Positions 43,587-52,362 of a stretch of 64,000 bases of DNA are shown here, piece by piece. Both the position numbers and the translations under genes were made by a program. The notes beneath the pieces are model-generated. The model did not search any database and was not told the DNA's origin. It was given only the letters and a program-made list of their open reading frames with translations. The DNA is from Falsiroseomonas sp046052145 (GTDB lineage Bacteria; Pseudomonadota; Alphaproteobacteria; Acetobacterales; Acetobacteraceae), in contig JBJOMW010000018.1 in assembly GCA_046052145.1 (NCBI GenBank), positions 1 to 64,000 of the forward strand, written 5' to 3'. Numbering within the stretch: the stretch's first letter is position 1; each line of letters starts with the position of its first letter.

Positions 43587-43643
43587 CAATGTTGCGTAGC
43601 TAAACGCCAGCCCCCCGATCGGGTCAAGCGCCGCCTCCAGCCG

Positions 43644-44330
43644 TCAGAGTGAGGCGCCACCGCAGACCATGATCTGCTGGCCGGTGATGGCACCTGCCTC
43701 GGGGCCGAGCAGGAAGGCGGTCAGCGCGGCGACCTCCTCGGGGCGGATCAGACGACCGATCGGCGGCAGTGTCGGTGGTGAGGTGCTACGTGCGGGATCG
43801 CGCAGCATGGGCGTGTCCGTCGCGGCCGGCGCCACCACATTGACGGTGATGCCGCGCGGCGCGAGTTCCTGGGCCCAGGCACGCGCCATGGCGACCAGCG
43901 CGGCCTTGGTCGCGCCGTACTGGCTTCGCCCGGGCAAACCCATCGACCCGCGGCTGCCGATCAGCACGATCCGCCCGCCATCGGGCATGTGCGGCGCCAA
44001 CTGATTGGCCAGCCGCTCAGCGGCCTCGACATGCAGGCGCCACAGGATGCTGCTGGCCTCGGGCTCCAGCGCGCCCAGCGGCGCGGCGCGCATCACGCCG
44101 GCCGCGTGTACGAAGGCGTCGAAGCCGGATTCGGCCACGTCGGATGGCAAGGCGTCACCCGTGGCGAGGTCCAGGCAGAGATGCCGGTACTCCGGATTCT
44201 GCACCGCCGGTCGGCTCCGGCTGATGCCCGTGACATGCCATCCCTGGGCCAGCAGTCGCGCGACGATGGCAGCGCCGATGCCAGAGCTGGCGCCGGTGAC
44301 GAGGGCCTGGAAGACACGCTGTTGGGGCAT
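43644..44330 (-). CDS. Short-chain dehydrogenase/reductase
   Basis: A 228-aa SDR. VTGASSGIGAAIVARLL is the dinucleotide-binding motif; the residue after the second strand is in GISRSRP, favouring NADP(H); RSQYGATKAAL holds the Tyr-Lys pair and LIGSRGSMG the Ser; ITGQQIMVCGGASL is the C-terminus. It stands alone: 140 nt upstream of the IclR gene, on the same strand, and 370 nt from the next upstream gene, with a repeat-bearing spacer behind it. It could be an unrelated single gene or a peripheral member of the sugar-acid locus. Confidence 0.87.
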   Translation of the reverse strand: MPQQRVFQALVTGASSGIGAAIVARLLAQGWHVTGISRSRPAVQNPEYRHLCLDLATGDALPSDVAESGFDAFVHAAGVMRAAPLGALEPEASSILWRLHVEAAERLANQLAPHMPDGGRIVLIGSRGSMGLPGRSQYGATKAALVAMARAWAQELAPRGITVNVVAPAATDTPMLRDPARSTSPPTLPPIGRLIRPEEVAALTAFLLGPEAGAITGQQIMVCGGASL

Positions 44331-44700
44331 TCCTAGAGGCTCCTAGCTGAATATGCAGCAGAGGCGCGGGATGCGGGGACGCGCTACCGGCGATGCCAAT
44401 ACATCGCCGTGACCATCGGAAGCACGCCAGCTGAGCTCAAACGCACGTCGAAGGCCGGTGCCGTGGGTGGCACCCTCTCCTAAAGACAAGAGTACCAAAA
44501 ACTCCACTCCGGATGGATCAGGTCACGCGGGCACAACGACCGCCGGGCCAAGTTCTGGGCGGGACCAACTCTGATCGGGCGTCACTCGAAAGCCTGGCCA
44601 CATCGTGACGGTGTGGGTCATTCGCGTAGAATTCCCCCGGAACCCGATGGGAATGACAATGGGGGGGGGCAAGGCCGAGAAGGTCGGCACATAACACCCT
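44331..44700. other. Intergenic spacer with repeat and probable decayed sequence
   Basis: 370 nt between the SDR start and the Bug stop. The left part is repeat family 1 copy 1 (44356-44497). The right part (44520-44690) is lower-GC with a run of nine Gs near 44660 and looks like non-coding relic DNA; a 100-codon frame overlaps it and the Bug 3' end on the minus strand but matches nothing I recognise. Confidence 0.55.
44356..44497. repeat. Dispersed repeat family 1, copy 1 (long form)
   Basis: Begins GCAGAGGCGCGGGATGCGGG at 44357, continues ACGCGCTACCGGCGATGCC, then GGAAGCACGCCAG, CAAACGCACGTCGAAGGCCG and GGCACCCTC. The first about 60 nt match copy 2 at 54022 with few changes, and the later blocks match copy 3 at 61312-61443. 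Located directly upstream of the SDR gene start (44330). Confidence 0.75.
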
Positions 44701-45678
44701 TCAATCGGGCCTGACTCGCCCATCCCGCACCACCTGCGCCCAGCGACGTAGCTCATTGTGGATGGTCGCCTCGAATTCGGGCTGCGGACCACCCGCGGCG
44801 ACCATCCCCTGGGCGAGGATTGCAGCACGCGTCTCAGGCAGGGCGAGCCAGGCGTTCACTCCGGTGTTGATGCGCGTCACCAGCTCCGCCGGCAGGCCTG
44901 CCGGGCCATAAAGGCCGTAAATGATGGTGTTGGTCGCCGCCGGATAGCCTGATTCGGCCAGGGTCGGCACTGCAGGCAGGTCGGGCAGACGTTCGGCGGA
45001 GGTGGCCGCCAGAACCCGTATCTGCCCACTACGCGCGAGCGGCAACGCCACTGCCACCGGCAGCACCATAGCCGCGATGCGCCGGCCCAATAGGTCCTGC
45101 AGCGCGGGGGCCGTGCCGCGATAGGGGATGTGGTTCAGCTCGATCCCGGCCGCCAGCATGAACAGCGCCATGCTCATGTGCGGCGCCGTGCCATTGCCCG
45201 GCGAGCCGTAGTCGAGGTCACCAGGGCGCGACTTGGCCAGAGCCACAAAGGCGGCGAGATCCGCCGTCGCCAGATCAGGCTGCACTGCGAGCACCGAATT
45301 GCCATCCGCCACATGCACGATGGGGATGAAGGCGCGGACCGGATCATAGGGCAGATTGGCGATCAGCGGCGGGCTCATCACGAAATTCGCCCCTTGCATC
45401 AGCAGCATCCGCCCATCCGGCACGGCGCGAGCGACCGCCCCAGTACCGATGACGCCGGACGCACCGGTGCGGTTCTCTACCACCACCGGCTGGGCCAGGA
45501 TTTCGCTGAGCGTAGGGGCAAGCAACCGAGCGAGCGTGTCCTGCGCCGTACTCGGCGTGACCGGCACGACCAACGAGACCGGACCGTTGGGCATGCGCGC
45601 GGGCTGTGCCAAGGCGGGGATGGCGAGCAGCGCGCCGGCGGTGCCGAGTAGGGTGCGGCGGGTCAGGCCATCGGTCAT
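44701..45678 (-). CDS. Bug/TctC-family periplasmic receptor 9
   Basis: A 325-aa Bug receptor. Signal MTDGLTRRTLLGTAGALLAI...LAQPA. The ligand loop is divergent: VSLVVPVTPSTAQDTLARLL instead of PFxPGGxxD, keeping only Pro and the Asp, so it may bind a different ligand. Other landmarks are normal: ENRTGASGVIGTGAV, DGRMLLMQGANF, DYGSPGNGTAPHMSM and HIPYRGTAPALQD. It lies 20 nt after the solute-binding protein gene at 45699 in a three-gene minus-strand set with an amidohydrolase. Confidence 0.92.
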   Translation of the reverse strand: MTDGLTRRTLLGTAGALLAIPALAQPARMPNGPVSLVVPVTPSTAQDTLARLLAPTLSEILAQPVVVENRTGASGVIGTGAVARAVPDGRMLLMQGANFVMSPPLIANLPYDPVRAFIPIVHVADGNSVLAVQPDLATADLAAFVALAKSRPGDLDYGSPGNGTAPHMSMALFMLAAGIELNHIPYRGTAPALQDLLGRRIAAMVLPVAVALPLARSGQIRVLAATSAERLPDLPAVPTLAESGYPAATNTIIYGLYGPAGLPAELVTRINTGVNAWLALPETRAAILAQGMVAAGGPQPEFEATIHNELRRWAQVVRDGRVRPD

Positions 45679-45698
45679 CGTGTTCTACCCTTAGCGTT

Positions 45699-46568
45699 TT
45701 ACGCGAGGCCAAGCGCCCGCGCAGGCGCGAAAACCTCGCCGGCATCCAGACGGCGCGGCAGCAGACCTTGAGCGTGGCAGGCATCCAGCAGATACGCTAT
45801 CGAATGCGCCATCGCCGCCTCGCCCGCGGGTAGCAGATCCGGCGTGGCATCGGACTTGTCCGCAGCCAGCGTGGCGATCAGCATCCGCAGTTGCGGGGCA
45901 TGGATCGCAGCGACGTCCGCGCGCGCGACCAGCACATGGTTGATCGGCACCACGCCGGTGCGCGCGAACCAGGCGCGCGCCACCTGCTCGGGCGCGTCGA
46001 AGACAGGGGCGAAGAGCGGATCGTCGGGCAGGTCATTGCCGAGGATCGCAGCGTCGATCACGCCTTCCGCCAGCAGCGTTGGCAGCTTCGCACTTTCGGG
46101 CAGGGGGGTCACGAAGGGCGGGTCGGCGTATTCGGCGACATGCGCGCCTTCCTGCGTGAACCAGTGCGACTGGTCGGCGGCGAGCCCTGTTGCCTCGGCC
46201 AGCAGGGCGCGGATCCACATTCCGGTGGTCTGCGTATAGGCGCGCACGCCGATCCGCCTGCCCGCCAGGGCGGGCGGCTGGATCTCGGGCCGACTGGAGA
46301 GACGAATGATACAGCGATGCTGGAAGCGCGCGGCGATGGTCACCGGCAGCAGGACAATCGGCTTGTTATAGGCCAGTGCCTGCAACGCTGTGACGATGGC
46401 CATCTCGGCCACATCGTAGCGCTGCTCGCGCGCCATAGGGGCGAAGGCGCGGTGTATGGGCGAGACCAAGGGGAAGTCGATGCCCGTGCCATCTTCCAGC
46501 GCCCCCGCCGCGCGCAGCGGCCGGACCATCGGATAGTCGCCGATGGCGAGGCTTAGGCGCCTATCCAT
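45699..46568 (-). CDS. Dihydroxyphthalate decarboxylase-like / NMT1-like substrate-binding protein
   Basis: A 289-aa protein without signal peptide: LSLAIGDYPMVRPLRAAGAL, then YDVAEMAIVTALQALAYNKP, ALAGRRIGVRAYTQTTGMWI. The order and motifs (V[AR]..G....A.WIR) parallel the 334-aa protein at 7908-8912, although this one is shorter. As there, it may be a cytosolic decarboxylase-like enzyme or a ligand-binding protein. ATG 46568 overlaps the amidohydrolase stop by 8 nt; alternative upstream starts would lie deeper in that gene. The recurring set Bug + this family + PF04909 amidohydrolase is noteworthy. Confidence 0.75.
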   Translation of the reverse strand: MDRRLSLAIGDYPMVRPLRAAGALEDGTGIDFPLVSPIHRAFAPMAREQRYDVAEMAIVTALQALAYNKPIVLLPVTIAARFQHRCIIRLSSRPEIQPPALAGRRIGVRAYTQTTGMWIRALLAEATGLAADQSHWFTQEGAHVAEYADPPFVTPLPESAKLPTLLAEGVIDAAILGNDLPDDPLFAPVFDAPEQVARAWFARTGVVPINHVLVARADVAAIHAPQLRMLIATLAADKSDATPDLLPAGEAAMAHSIAYLLDACHAQGLLPRRLDAGEVFAPARALGLA

Positions 46569-47424
46569 GGAAAGGGGCCAGCCCCGGATAGACGCGCCGT
46601 GCCGTGCCGCCGAGGATCTCCGCTCGATCATCGGCGCCGAGGTGATCAAGAGCGCCCAGGCTACGGGTCAGCAGTTCGGCCAGCGTGCCCTCCGCGGCGG
46701 GGAAGTTGGAGCCCCACATGATCCGCTTTGCCCCGAATTTCCGTAGCAATACCTCGAGCAGGGCGGCGGAGGAGGAACTCCCGACCTCCGACAAATCGAG
46801 CGCGCGCGAAGTCAGCTTCAGGATCACCTGCGGGTAGTCCGCAAGGCTCCACAAGGGTGTGGCATTCCTGTAGGGCGGCCCATCGGAGAGATCGGGTCGG
46901 GCCAGATGATCGAGCAGCATGGTCACGCGTGGGAAGCGGTTCATTACCTCGCGCAGTAACGGGATGCCCTTGGCCGTCATCTGCAAGCAGACTGGCAGGC
47001 CAAGCTCCTGCGCCAGCGCCCATGCGGGGAAGGAGCGCGGATCGTCCAGCCAAGTCTGCTGCCCTGGCATGGTCGTGCCCGTGGTGAACAGCCGGAAGCC
47101 AGCGAAGCCGCGCCCATGCCAGTGGCGGATGCGTTCACAGGCATCAGGAGCGAGCACGTCGACGGAGAAGACCCCCGCAAAACGCCCTGGATGCGCGGCA
47201 ATCGCCTCAGCGGCGTAGCTGTTGTCATGGCCATAGGCCGTGGAGGCCTGCACAACGATAGCCCGATGCACCCCGGCCGCATCCATTGCGGCGATCAGCG
47301 CCTTATGCGGTGTCGGGCGCTCCGAAGACCAGTCGGATTGTTTTCCGCCTAAGGGTGCGAGCGGATGCGCCATGCGATCTGGCGAGATGACGTGGGTGTG
47401 GGTGTCGATGATCTCGATGGTCAA
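46561..47424 (-). CDS. Amidohydrolase family protein (PF04909, 2-pyrone-dicarboxylate lactonase-like)
   Basis: A 287-aa TIM-barrel amidohydrolase. IIDTHTHVISPDRMAHPL carries the N-terminal HxH, AIVVQASTAYGHDNSYAAEA follows, LLDHLARPDLSDGPPY supplies a His, and IMWGSNFPAAEGTL stands where the family has (G/S)(S/T)DxP, with Asn instead of Asp. The start appears to be TTG at 47424, because the nearby ATG is out of frame; the ribosome site is weak. Family members hydrolyse lactones or decarboxylate aromatic ring-cleavage acids. First gene of the set with the solute-binding-like and Bug genes. Confidence 0.85.
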   Translation of the reverse strand: MTIEIIDTHTHVISPDRMAHPLAPLGGKQSDWSSERPTPHKALIAAMDAAGVHRAIVVQASTAYGHDNSYAAEAIAAHPGRFAGVFSVDVLAPDACERIRHWHGRGFAGFRLFTTGTTMPGQQTWLDDPRSFPAWALAQELGLPVCLQMTAKGIPLLREVMNRFPRVTMLLDHLARPDLSDGPPYRNATPLWSLADYPQVILKLTSRALDLSEVGSSSSAALLEVLLRKFGAKRIMWGSNFPAAEGTLAELLTRSLGALDHLGADDRAEILGGTARRVYPGLAPFHG

Positions 47425-47618
47425 TGGAGCGACATTCCCGGAATGGCCGGCCGATCCGGCTTCAGTGATTATCGTATCGATGATTCGACGGAGATTGCAA
47501 CGCGGACAGGGCCCGGATCGCTTACGCGTCGCGCTGGTAAACGCCGATTATCTGGGGTCGGTGCGGCAACTCCGCATTTAGCGTAGACAACTGACGCCGC
47601 ACCACGGACGCGCCCCTC

Positions 47619-49418
47619 TCAACGCAGCAACGGCAAGACCAAACAGCTCGGCCGAGCGGCGTCGACGAAGACGGTGTTGGTTGCCACGCGCCGCCCGCGC
47701 GATGCGCCTTCTGCTTCACCCGTATTCGGATTCACATCGTATTTCGGGAAGTTGGAGGAAGAGACATCGAGCCGGATCCGGTGACCGGGCATGAAGAGGT
47801 TGGCGATGGGCAGCGTCAGCCGAACGCGCCGTACCTCACCTGGCGTACCCAGACGCGGCTGCGCAGGATCTTCCGCATAGCGGAGCCTGAGAATGGTATC
47901 CCCGAGCAGCATCGCATAGCCATGCGGATAGTCCGCGCTGGCCGGATGCACATCCACCAGCTTGACGGTGAAGTCGGTGTCGGGGGCGTCGGTTGCGACA
48001 AAGAGTTCGACCTCCACCGGGCCCACCACCTGCACTGGCTCGCGCAGTGGCGAAGTCTGGAACACCGCGACATCGGACCGTGAGGCGAGCGGCAGGTAGG
48101 GCGGCGCGCAGCCAAAGAAGCCCGGTGCTTCCACCTGGTTGTGGCTGCCGGGCAAGGCGATCGGCTCCAGTGACGAGAAATTGCCGCCGATCGTCGGCAC
48201 GGGATGCGCGGGATCGAATTGGAAGCGGACCGCCCCATCGCTGGCAGCGGGCACGGCGGGGTCCAGCGAGCCGTCTGCATGCAGATGAAACGCAGTCGGT
48301 ACGCTGTCCGGGAGAGGCCAATCAGACGCTGCGATCCAGCGCCCGCCATGGTCAAGATGGCCGTTCTTCGTGCGCCGGCCGCTGCCGCCGCCCATGACGA
48401 AGACACGGACCGGTGGCTCGCCATCCGCCACGCCGCGCACGGCATGGTCCAGGAAGCGCACGCGCTGGCGGTTCCAGTCGCCTGCCCATGAGTCGATTGG
48501 CGCATCGGGGCCGAAATCCACATCGCCGAATACGCGCTGGCTGCGCTGGCCATGCGTCCAGGGGCCGAGGATTAGACGCTGCGGCCCGCGCCCTGCGCGC
48601 TTCAGGCCGACATAGTTGTTCGTCACGGTGGCCGGATAGGGGTCGAGCCAGGACGACATGTGCAGCACGGCGGCGCGGCTGTAGCGATCGTAGAATCCCT
48701 CAGTCCAGATGCCGACACGCTGCCAAGTCTCATCGAAGACGCCCGCACGCCATTGATCGAGTAGCACCCGTTCATAGGTGGGATGGTGACGGAGCGGCGA
48801 ATGCCCCGCACGCCAGGGCAGCCGGGTGAACCAGGCCGCGAGATCCTCCGCTTCCAGCGCCGCGCGCAGCACGGGATCGGCGGCGGCTTCCGGGGATCGG
48901 CGGGCTTCGTTGAAGGCCCAACTGGCCTGCTTCATCTCGAAGGCGCCGTTGTGGCGGATGGCGTTGCGCCAGCCATTGTCGAAGCCGCCGGAATCCAGCA
49001 CCTGCGCCACCAGCCCGGGCGGGTCGAGGCAGCCCAGCGCGGCGCCGGAATGCGCGCCATAGGACATGCCGATGGTCGCGATGCGCCCGTCGCACCAGGG
49101 CTGCGCCAGGATCCAGGCGCAGCTGTCGAAGCCATCCGCGGCTTCGTTCAGGTATTTCTCGAAGCGGCCCTCGGACTCGCCACGGCCACGGCTGTCCTGC
49201 AGCACCACGGCATAGCCGGCACGGGTGAAGATGGCGGCGAGCCGCGGTCCATCCATTGGGCTGGGGTCGGCCGCCGTCACCTCCACGCTGCGCGGCGCGT
49301 CGCGACCATAGGGCGTGCGCTCCAGCACCACCGGGAAGGGCCCGTCACCCTCCGGCAGGTAGAGGCTCGCGGCCAGATGCGCACCATCGCGCATCGGCAT
49401 GCGGAGCATGCGGCTCAT
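47619..49418 (-). CDS. CocE/NonD family alpha/beta hydrolase
   Basis: A 599-aa X-Pro dipeptidyl-peptidase/cocaine-esterase-type hydrolase. N-terminal hydrolase domain: LERTPYGRDAPRSVE, VVLQDSRGRGESEGRF, and the nucleophile elbow ATIGMSYGAHSG (GxSxG). The C-terminal jelly-roll (about residues 380-599) starts after FHLHADGSLDP and includes VVGPVEVELFVATDAPDTDF and PGHRIRLDVSSSNFPKYDVN. Likely cleaves an ester or amide in the cytosol (no signal peptide). It overlaps the upstream peptide-type solute-binding protein gene by 4 nt, so import and hydrolysis of an oligopeptide-like or amide compound seem coupled. Confidence 0.92.
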   Translation of the reverse strand: MSRMLRMPMRDGAHLAASLYLPEGDGPFPVVLERTPYGRDAPRSVEVTAADPSPMDGPRLAAIFTRAGYAVVLQDSRGRGESEGRFEKYLNEAADGFDSCAWILAQPWCDGRIATIGMSYGAHSGAALGCLDPPGLVAQVLDSGGFDNGWRNAIRHNGAFEMKQASWAFNEARRSPEAAADPVLRAALEAEDLAAWFTRLPWRAGHSPLRHHPTYERVLLDQWRAGVFDETWQRVGIWTEGFYDRYSRAAVLHMSSWLDPYPATVTNNYVGLKRAGRGPQRLILGPWTHGQRSQRVFGDVDFGPDAPIDSWAGDWNRQRVRFLDHAVRGVADGEPPVRVFVMGGGSGRRTKNGHLDHGGRWIAASDWPLPDSVPTAFHLHADGSLDPAVPAASDGAVRFQFDPAHPVPTIGGNFSSLEPIALPGSHNQVEAPGFFGCAPPYLPLASRSDVAVFQTSPLREPVQVVGPVEVELFVATDAPDTDFTVKLVDVHPASADYPHGYAMLLGDTILRLRYAEDPAQPRLGTPGEVRRVRLTLPIANLFMPGHRIRLDVSSSNFPKYDVNPNTGEAEGASRGRRVATNTVFVDAARPSCLVLPLLR

Positions 49419-50989
49419 CGGGCGATGCGCGCGAAGCGGACCGAAGTCTCGTCCAGCATGTTGGCGTCATGCACGATGTCGCCGCGCGACGCCCAGAAGG
49501 ATTTCTGCCACAGCAGCGGGATGATGCCCTGATCCTCCATGGCGATGCGCGTCGCGGCCGCGAGCTGGCGGTTCCGCTCATCCTCGTCGAAGGCCTCCAG
49601 CGCCCGGCCGAGCACCGCGTCGAATTCGGGGTTCGAGTAGCGGCCGCGATTCACGCCGCCCATGCCGCGCGGCAGGTCGCGCGTGGCGAGCAGCCCGCGC
49701 AAGCCGTCCGCCGAATGCGGAGAGGCGCTGTTGTAGGCGAAGAGGAAGGCAGAGAAGCGCTGATCCGTCGCCTGGCCGATATAGACGTTGAAGGGCATGG
49801 TGGTGACGCCGTTCACGCGGATCCCGCCGCGCGCGAGCATCTGCCCCAGCGCCTGCGCCATGGCCGCATCCTGCGGGAAGCGGTTGTTGGAGGAATGGAT
49901 CGTCAGGCCGAACCCGTTGGGCCAGCCGGCCTCCGCCAGCAGGGCGCGGGCGCGCGGCAGGTCGAAGGGCATCGGAACAAGCGAGGGATCGTAGCCACCC
50001 TGGCCTTCCGGCACGATTTGCCCCGCCGGCACGCCGCCGCCAGACAGCAGCGTGTTCACCATCGCCTCGCGGTTGATCATCATCGAGATCGCCTGGCGCA
50101 CGCGCCGGTCGCGCAGCGGGTTACGCGCCATGGGGCGGCCTTCGGCATCCGTCACGAAGGGGCTTTCGTCGCGGGCCGAATCGAGCGCCATATAGGCCAT
50201 GCGCGGTGTGACGGTGGAGGTCACGCGGATATTCCGCTCGCGGCTGAGGCGCGCGACGTCGCCGGCGGGGACGCCATCGATGACATCCACACCGCCCGAC
50301 AGCAGGGCGGAGACACGGGCGGCGGGGTTGGTGATGAAGCGCACCGTCACGCGCTCGAACTCCGTGGCGCCGCGCCAATGGCCCTCGAAGCGCTGCAGCC
50401 GCATCTGGTCGCCCGGCGTCCAGGATACGAAGCGCATCGGTCCGGTGCCGATGGCGGCACGCCCGGCGTTAAAGTCCGACGTGCTCGCGCCTTCCGCGAC
50501 GCGGCGGGAGACGATGTAGACCTGCCCGATCTGCTCCAGTAGCAGCGGTGTCGGCACGCGGGAGGTGACGCGGATGGTGTGCGGATCGACGATGGTCATC
50601 GTCGCGATGTCGCCGACATTCCGTGCCCAGGAGGACGGGCTGTTCGGCACGTCCTTCGCGCGGGTCAGGGAGAAGACGACATCCTCCGCCGTGAAGGGCG
50701 AACCGTCATGGAAGCGCACGCCTTCGCGCAGCCGGATCTCCCAGGTCAGCGGATCGACCACGCGCCAGGACGCCGCCAGCGACGGGCCGATGGCCTGGTT
50801 GACGTCGAAATTGAGCAGGCTGTCGTAGATGTTGCGCATCGTGGATGCATCGTTGCCTGCATTGTTGAAATGCGGGTCGATGGCCGCATGCTCGGCCACG
50901 CGCGCCATCGTCAGGTCGCGCGCGACGGCGGGTGCAGCACCGAGCACGGCAGCCAGCGCCGCCACCGGCCAGCCAAATCGCTTGATCAT
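49415..50989 (-). CDS. ABC transporter substrate-binding protein, peptide/nickel type (SBP_bac_5)
   Basis: A 524-aa periplasmic extracellular solute-binding protein family 5. Signal MIKRFGWPVAALAAVLGAAP...VARD, then IDPHFNNAGNDASTMRNIYD, TWEIRLREGVRFHDGSPFTA and VVFSLTRAKDVPN, the standard DppA/OppA-like blocks. ATG 50989 is preferred because it starts the signal peptide and a GGGGGGA purine run precedes it. No permease or ATPase genes are adjacent, so it must use a transporter encoded elsewhere. It overlaps the CocE-type hydrolase by 4 nt and is divergent from the ROK regulator. Confidence 0.92.
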   Translation of the reverse strand: MIKRFGWPVAALAAVLGAAPAVARDLTMARVAEHAAIDPHFNNAGNDASTMRNIYDSLLNFDVNQAIGPSLAASWRVVDPLTWEIRLREGVRFHDGSPFTAEDVVFSLTRAKDVPNSPSSWARNVGDIATMTIVDPHTIRVTSRVPTPLLLEQIGQVYIVSRRVAEGASTSDFNAGRAAIGTGPMRFVSWTPGDQMRLQRFEGHWRGATEFERVTVRFITNPAARVSALLSGGVDVIDGVPAGDVARLSRERNIRVTSTVTPRMAYMALDSARDESPFVTDAEGRPMARNPLRDRRVRQAISMMINREAMVNTLLSGGGVPAGQIVPEGQGGYDPSLVPMPFDLPRARALLAEAGWPNGFGLTIHSSNNRFPQDAAMAQALGQMLARGGIRVNGVTTMPFNVYIGQATDQRFSAFLFAYNSASPHSADGLRGLLATRDLPRGMGGVNRGRYSNPEFDAVLGRALEAFDEDERNRQLAAATRIAMEDQGIIPLLWQKSFWASRGDIVHDANMLDETSVRFARIAR

Positions 50990-51079
50990 GGTCCTATCCC
51001 CCCTCTGCGCGGCCCCAGGATGACGCAAGGGGGCAGCCTTCCGCGCGATTGACGCGATGTTGGGGGACAGCCTACCAAT

Positions 51080-51094
51080 CTTACTCTGTGTAAG
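51080..51094. promoter_or_regulatory. CTTAC-N5-GTAAG palindrome upstream of ROK regulator
   Basis: CTTAC TCTGT GTAAG is a perfect 5+5 inverted repeat just before the ROK start (51103), in an unusually AT-rich patch of the 113-nt divergent spacer. The right arm merges with the ribosome site AAGGAAAG, so a bound regulator would also mask translation. Candidate autoregulatory operator (inference). Confidence 0.45.
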
Positions 51095-51102
51095 GAAAGC
51101 CG

Positions 51103-52293
51103 ATGCCGCCCGAACAGCTTCGGACGAGAAGGCAGACCCGCGCTTCCGTGCTCGACCGGCTGCTCGCCACGGGTGGCCTGTTCCGCCCCCAGCTCGCCGC
51201 CGATTGCGCCCTGACCGAGGCCAGCATCTCCCGCATCCTGGCGGATCTGAAGGAAGAGGGGCTGGTCGAGGAGATCAGGCGCCCAGCCCCCTACCCTGGC
51301 GGTCCCGGGCAGATCGTTACACTGCGTCAGGATCAGTGGGTTGCCGGCTTCACACTTGGCAATGGCCGCCTCGCCTTCGGCGCCGCGACCCTCGGCCAAG
51401 AGCTCGCCTATCTCGAGCGGCTGCCCCTGCCCGACGTCACCGACCGCCACGCCATCGCCGCCGCCTTCGAGCAGGCCGTCGCCGCACTGCATGCGTGGTG
51501 CACGGCCCGCGGCGTCGTGCCGTTGCGGATCGGCGTGTCCATCCCCGGCTTGCGTGAGCCGCTGGAGGCGCCGAACCCGATCGCTGCGCTGGATGCCGCT
51601 TGGCTCTCCGGCCACCTGCACGATGCCTTTCCGATGACGCCTCACAGCCTGGTCAACGCCGTCGCCGCGCGTGCGGCCGTGCATCTCTTCGGCCCCGGTA
51701 GCGCGCCCATCGGGACGCGGCATCTCTTCATTCATCTCGGCCGCGGCATCGGCGGTGCCTGGGTCGAGCCGGTCACGGCCGCCGCCCCGATCCGCGCCAT
51801 CGAGTTCGGCCATCTCGTCGTGCAGCCGGGCGGCCCCGCCTGCCGCTGCGGCCATCGCGGGTGCCTCGAGGCCTTCGCCTCCGCCGGCGCCATCGGTCGT
51901 ATCTTCGACCTATCGGAGGCGGAGATGATCGCCGCTGACAATGACTGGCCAGGACTTGCGCGCATGACCGCGCGGCGACGCACGCAGCTGTCCGACGCGC
52001 TGCACCGCATCGGCCTCGCCATCGGCAATGTGCTCAACATCATGCCCGTCTCGCTGATTGCCCTATCCGGCTGGCCGAGCGCCTTGGCGGAGGATGCGCG
52101 CGAGGCGATCCGGCACGGCATTGCAGACAGCGTCTTCGGTGGCGCTGCAGCCATGCGCCTACCCCTGCGCTTCCTGCCCTCGACATCGGGCTCCGACCCG
52201 CGCCCGGCGCTCGCCTGGGCCATGCATGAGCTTGTGCGCGATGGCGGCCTGGAGCCGCGCCACGGCGGTGTACGGCGCGCCGCCGGCCGTTGA
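51103..52293 (+). CDS. ROK-family transcriptional regulator
   Basis: A 396-aa ROK repressor: N-terminal winged helix (RPQLAADCALTEASISRILADL) and a C-terminal ROK domain with the zinc motif CRCGHRGCLEAF (Cys247, Cys249, Cys254) preceded by EFGHLVVQPGG. At the sugar-kinase catalytic position the sequence reads VNAVAARA rather than NDANAA, so the catalytic Asp is absent and it is a regulator, not a kinase. It is divergent from the peptide-type SBP and CocE genes and 69 nt upstream of the tannase gene; it could control either or both. Ligand probably a sugar or glycoside. Confidence 0.9.
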   Translation: MPPEQLRTRRQTRASVLDRLLATGGLFRPQLAADCALTEASISRILADLKEEGLVEEIRRPAPYPGGPGQIVTLRQDQWVAGFTLGNGRLAFGAATLGQELAYLERLPLPDVTDRHAIAAAFEQAVAALHAWCTARGVVPLRIGVSIPGLREPLEAPNPIAALDAAWLSGHLHDAFPMTPHSLVNAVAARAAVHLFGPGSAPIGTRHLFIHLGRGIGGAWVEPVTAAAPIRAIEFGHLVVQPGGPACRCGHRGCLEAFASAGAIGRIFDLSEAEMIAADNDWPGLARMTARRRTQLSDALHRIGLAIGNVLNIMPVSLIALSGWPSALAEDAREAIRHGIADSVFGGAAAMRLPLRFLPSTSGSDPRPALAWAMHELVRDGGLEPRHGGVRRAAGR

Positions 52294-52362
52294 TGCGTTG
52301 AACGCCAGCGGCGCCTCTGGACGCTCCATGGCCGGGCCGCCGCGAGGAAGGGAAGAAGACCG

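Noticed and set aside
44523..44828. 101-codon minus-strand frame possibly from an IS element
   Set aside because: No transposase motif, overlaps the 3' end of the Bug gene in another frame, and has no ribosome site.
51103..52293. ROK sugar kinase
   Set aside because: An N-terminal winged helix is present and the catalytic Asp is missing (VNAVAARA), so it is a regulator.
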